Assembly: GCA_905215425.1 (NCBI GenBank)
Contig: CAJMQD010000083.1
Span: 1 to 5,460, forward strand
From: an uncultured bacterium
Lineage (GTDB): Bacteria > Bacillota > Clostridia > Oscillospirales > Oscillospiraceae
Direction: 5' to 3'
DNA: 5,460 bases
Part shown: piece by piece, positions 5,414 to 5,460 of the stretch
Position numbering within the stretch: the stretch's first letter is position 1
Layout of the letters: each line of letters begins with the position of its first letter
Position numbers and translations under genes: made by a program
Notes under the pieces: generated by a model
Told to the model about the DNA's origin: nothing
The model's input: the letters and a program-made list of their open reading frames with translations, nothing else
Database searches by the model: none

Positions 5414-5460
5414 AGATATCCTTTATATAAGCACTGTGCTGTGCGGAATGTGCATCATTT

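Noticed and set aside
1..5460. Mobile element, CRISPR array, tRNA, toxin-antitoxin or a novel defence system
   Set aside because: No transposase or integrase frame, direct-repeat array, cloverleaf, or small paired genes can be seen; gene content, codon style and spacing are those of ordinary metabolism.

Overview
The window looks like chromosome of a fairly GC-rich anaerobic Firmicute, probably a gut Clostridia member of the Oscillospiraceae/Ruminococcaceae type. The basis is strong AGGAGG-type Shine-Dalgarno sites before most genes, a Bacillus-like 5-oxoprolinase gene set, an ATP-type PEP carboxykinase and roughly 55-60% GC judged by eye. The genus is an inference and cannot be fixed from this sequence alone.

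Layout. On the plus strand, the 3' end of pckA (ATP-dependent phosphoenolpyruvate carboxykinase) runs to 290 and is followed by a strong intrinsic terminator (304-332). A DUF1275/YoaK-family membrane protein (348-998) begins almost directly after that terminator. A long, near-perfect bidirectional terminator (1007-1048) separates this plus-strand pair from everything to its right, which is on the minus strand.

On the minus strand, in transcription order, are an isochorismatase-family cysteine hydrolase (5374-4670), a 204-bp gap with a likely promoter, and then a tight four-gene unit: pxpA (4465-3698), pxpB (3681-2944), pxpC (2947-2003) and a YcsI/DUF1445 gene (1980-1159). Spacings inside the unit are 16 bp, a 4-bp overlap and 22 bp, so it is very probably one operon ending at the bidirectional terminator.

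How the genes work together. PxpA, PxpB and PxpC together form the prokaryotic ATP-dependent 5-oxoprolinase, which opens 5-oxoproline (pyroglutamate, a spontaneous damage product of glutamine and glutamate) to L-glutamate. YcsI belongs to the family related to D-glutamate cyclase, which links D-glutamate and 5-oxo-D-proline, so the operon may handle both enantiomers or convert between them; that is inference. The isochorismatase-like hydrolase upstream has an intact Asp-Lys-Cys triad but no predictable substrate; it could be an amide hydrolase in the same nitrogen-scavenging theme.

I see no mobile element, CRISPR array, tRNA or rRNA. The window is mostly ordinary housekeeping and accessory metabolism. 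The points worth a second look are the D-/L-5-oxoproline link, the unassigned hydrolase, a TTG start coupled to a stop codon, the terminator packed against a ribosome binding site, and a small palindrome upstream of the hydrolase.
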